From CALWZE01 sp964645785 (GTDB lineage Bacteria; Bacillota; Clostridia; Oscillospirales; Ruminococcaceae), in NCBI GenBank assembly GCA_964645785.1, contig CAZYAV010000070.1, positions 1-6,201 on the forward strand: a stretch of DNA of 6,201 nt, in the 5' to 3' direction. Shown here in pieces: positions 5,444-6,201 of this stretch. The translations under genes were made by a program, and so were the position numbers. The notes beneath the pieces were generated by a model. The model did not search any database. It was not told where the DNA came from and worked only from the letters and a program-made list of their open reading frames with translations. Position 1 is the first letter of the stretch, and every line of letters starts with the position of its first letter.

Positions 5444-6201
5444 ATGAACGATTCCCCCGGCGCGCCCCGCAAAATCCTGATCCGCGGCGCGCGTGTACAC
5501 AATTTAAAGAATATCGACGTGGAGATTCCGCTCCACCGGATTGTCGGCATTGCCGGCGTTTCCGGCTCGGGCAAATCCTCCCTCGCGCTCGGCGTCGTCT
5601 ATGCCGAGGGCTCGCGGCGTTATCTTGACGCGCTGTCCACCTATACCCGGCGGCGGATGTCCCAGGCGGCCAAGGCGCAGGTGGACGAGGTGCTGTATGT
5701 GCCCGCCGCGCTTGCGCTGCGCCAGCGCCCCGGCGTGCCGGGGCTGCGCTCCACCTTCGGCACGGGCACCGAGCTGCTCAACAGTCTGCGGCTGATGTTC
5801 TCCCGGCTCGCCTCCCATCGCTGCCCCAACGGGCATTACCTTGCGCCGTCCCTCGCCGTGGCGGCCGACAAGCCGCTCGTCTGCCCGGAATGCGGCGCGC
5901 GTTTTTTTGCCCCCTCCGCCGAGCAGCTCGCGTTCAACAGCCAGGGCGCGTGCAGGCGGTGCGACGGCACCGGCATTGTCCGCGCCGTCGACGAATCCAC
6001 CCTTGTGCCGGACGAATCCCTCACAATTGACGAGGGGGCGGTTGCGCCCTGGCAGACCCTCATGTGGTCGCTGATGAAGGATATCGCGCGGGAGATGGGG
6101 GTGCGCACCGACGTGCCCTTCCGCGAGCTGACCGAAAAGGAGCGGGACATCGTCTTTCACGGCCCCGCGGTCAAAAAGAACATCATCTACCAGAACAAGA
6201 C
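5444..6201 (+). CDS. UvrA-like ABC ATPase lacking the UvrB-binding domain (UvrA2-type), C-terminus off window
   Basis: The first 252 residues of a UvrA-family protein. RGARVHNLKNIDVEIP (14-29) and Walker A GVSGSGKSS with K44 open the first ATPase domain. YAEGSRRYLDALSTYTRR (53-70) and the Q-loop region (Q94, then RSTFGTGTEL 102-111) match UvrA block by block. The first zinc module is intact: C147-x2-C150, 19 residues, C170-x2-C173, followed by DGTG. In housekeeping UvrA the UvrB-interaction domain of about a hundred residues lies between the CPxH-like turn (here CPNGH, 127-131) and this zinc module; here only about 15 residues remain. That deletion is known for class II UvrA (UvrA2), some members of which are linked to DNA-damage or drug tolerance and to antibiotic self-resistance clusters. 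It therefore should not recruit UvrB by the usual route. An AGAGG site (5430-5434) is 9 nt before the ATG, and an in-frame stop at 5426-5428 bounds the start. Full length is unknown. Confidence 0.93.
   Translation, partial: MNDSPGAPRKILIRGARVHNLKNIDVEIPLHRIVGIAGVSGSGKSSLALGVVYAEGSRRYLDALSTYTRRRMSQAAKAQVDEVLYVPAALALRQRPGVPGLRSTFGTGTELLNSLRLMFSRLASHRCPNGHYLAPSLAVAADKPLVCPECGARFFAPSAEQLAFNSQGACRRCDGTGIVRAVDESTLVPDESLTIDEGAVAPWQTLMWSLMKDIAREMGVRTDVPFRELTEKERDIVFHGPAVKKNIIYQNK

Noticed and set aside
4600..5628. A 342-codon plus-strand frame spanning the GNAT gene, the spacer and the start of the UvrA-like gene
   Set aside because: It is out of frame with both supported genes, very rich in Arg, Ala, Pro and Ser, and has no ribosome binding site or motif.
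5504..6160. A 218-codon open frame on the minus strand opposite the UvrA-like gene
   Set aside because: It lies opposite clear UvrA motifs (Walker A, zinc cysteines) and has no family resemblance or ribosome binding site of its own.

Overview
The window looks like a chromosomal segment of a GC-rich Gram-positive bacterium. My best guess is a high-GC Clostridia/Oscillospirales-type Bacillota. The basis is the clear GC bias, strong AGGAGG-type ribosome binding sites, sigma-70/SigA-like promoters, a gram-positive-style lipoprotein signal, and the pgk-tpiA-gpmI gene order familiar from Bacillota. The taxonomic call is inference, since no rRNA or other marker gene is present. The gene content is mostly ordinary, and I found no phage, insertion sequence, CRISPR array, tRNA or rRNA.

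Left half, minus strand (positions 1-3207): a lower-glycolysis operon read right to left. It runs promoter (3178-3207), pgk, a 141-nt GC-rich spacer with a strong hairpin, tpiA, 13 nt, then gpmI, whose 3' end lies off the left edge. Together these enzymes interconvert DHAP and GAP (TpiA), make ATP from 1,3-bisphosphoglycerate (Pgk) and convert 3-PGA to 2-PGA (GpmI). The usual leading gene gap is not beside pgk; the operon has its own promoter directly upstream.

Centre (3208-4592): divergently transcribed from pgk is a 300-residue predicted lipoprotein of unknown function. It has a perfect TTGACA -35 and an extended -10. A 301-nt non-coding stretch follows, with a possible weak terminator and a leader hairpin pair before the next gene.

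Right half, plus strand (4593-6201): a GNAT-family N-acetyltransferase of the RimJ/RimL type, then a 293-nt spacer rich in inverted repeats, then the first 252 residues of a UvrA-like ABC ATPase. The latter keeps the UvrA Walker A, Q-loop region and first zinc-binding module. It lacks the roughly hundred-residue UvrB-interaction domain, so it belongs with the UvrA2/drug-resistance-type paralogues rather than the housekeeping excinuclease. Its leader contains mutually exclusive inverted repeats and a T7 run, which could be an attenuator. That leader and the domain-deleted UvrA are the most interesting parts of the window.
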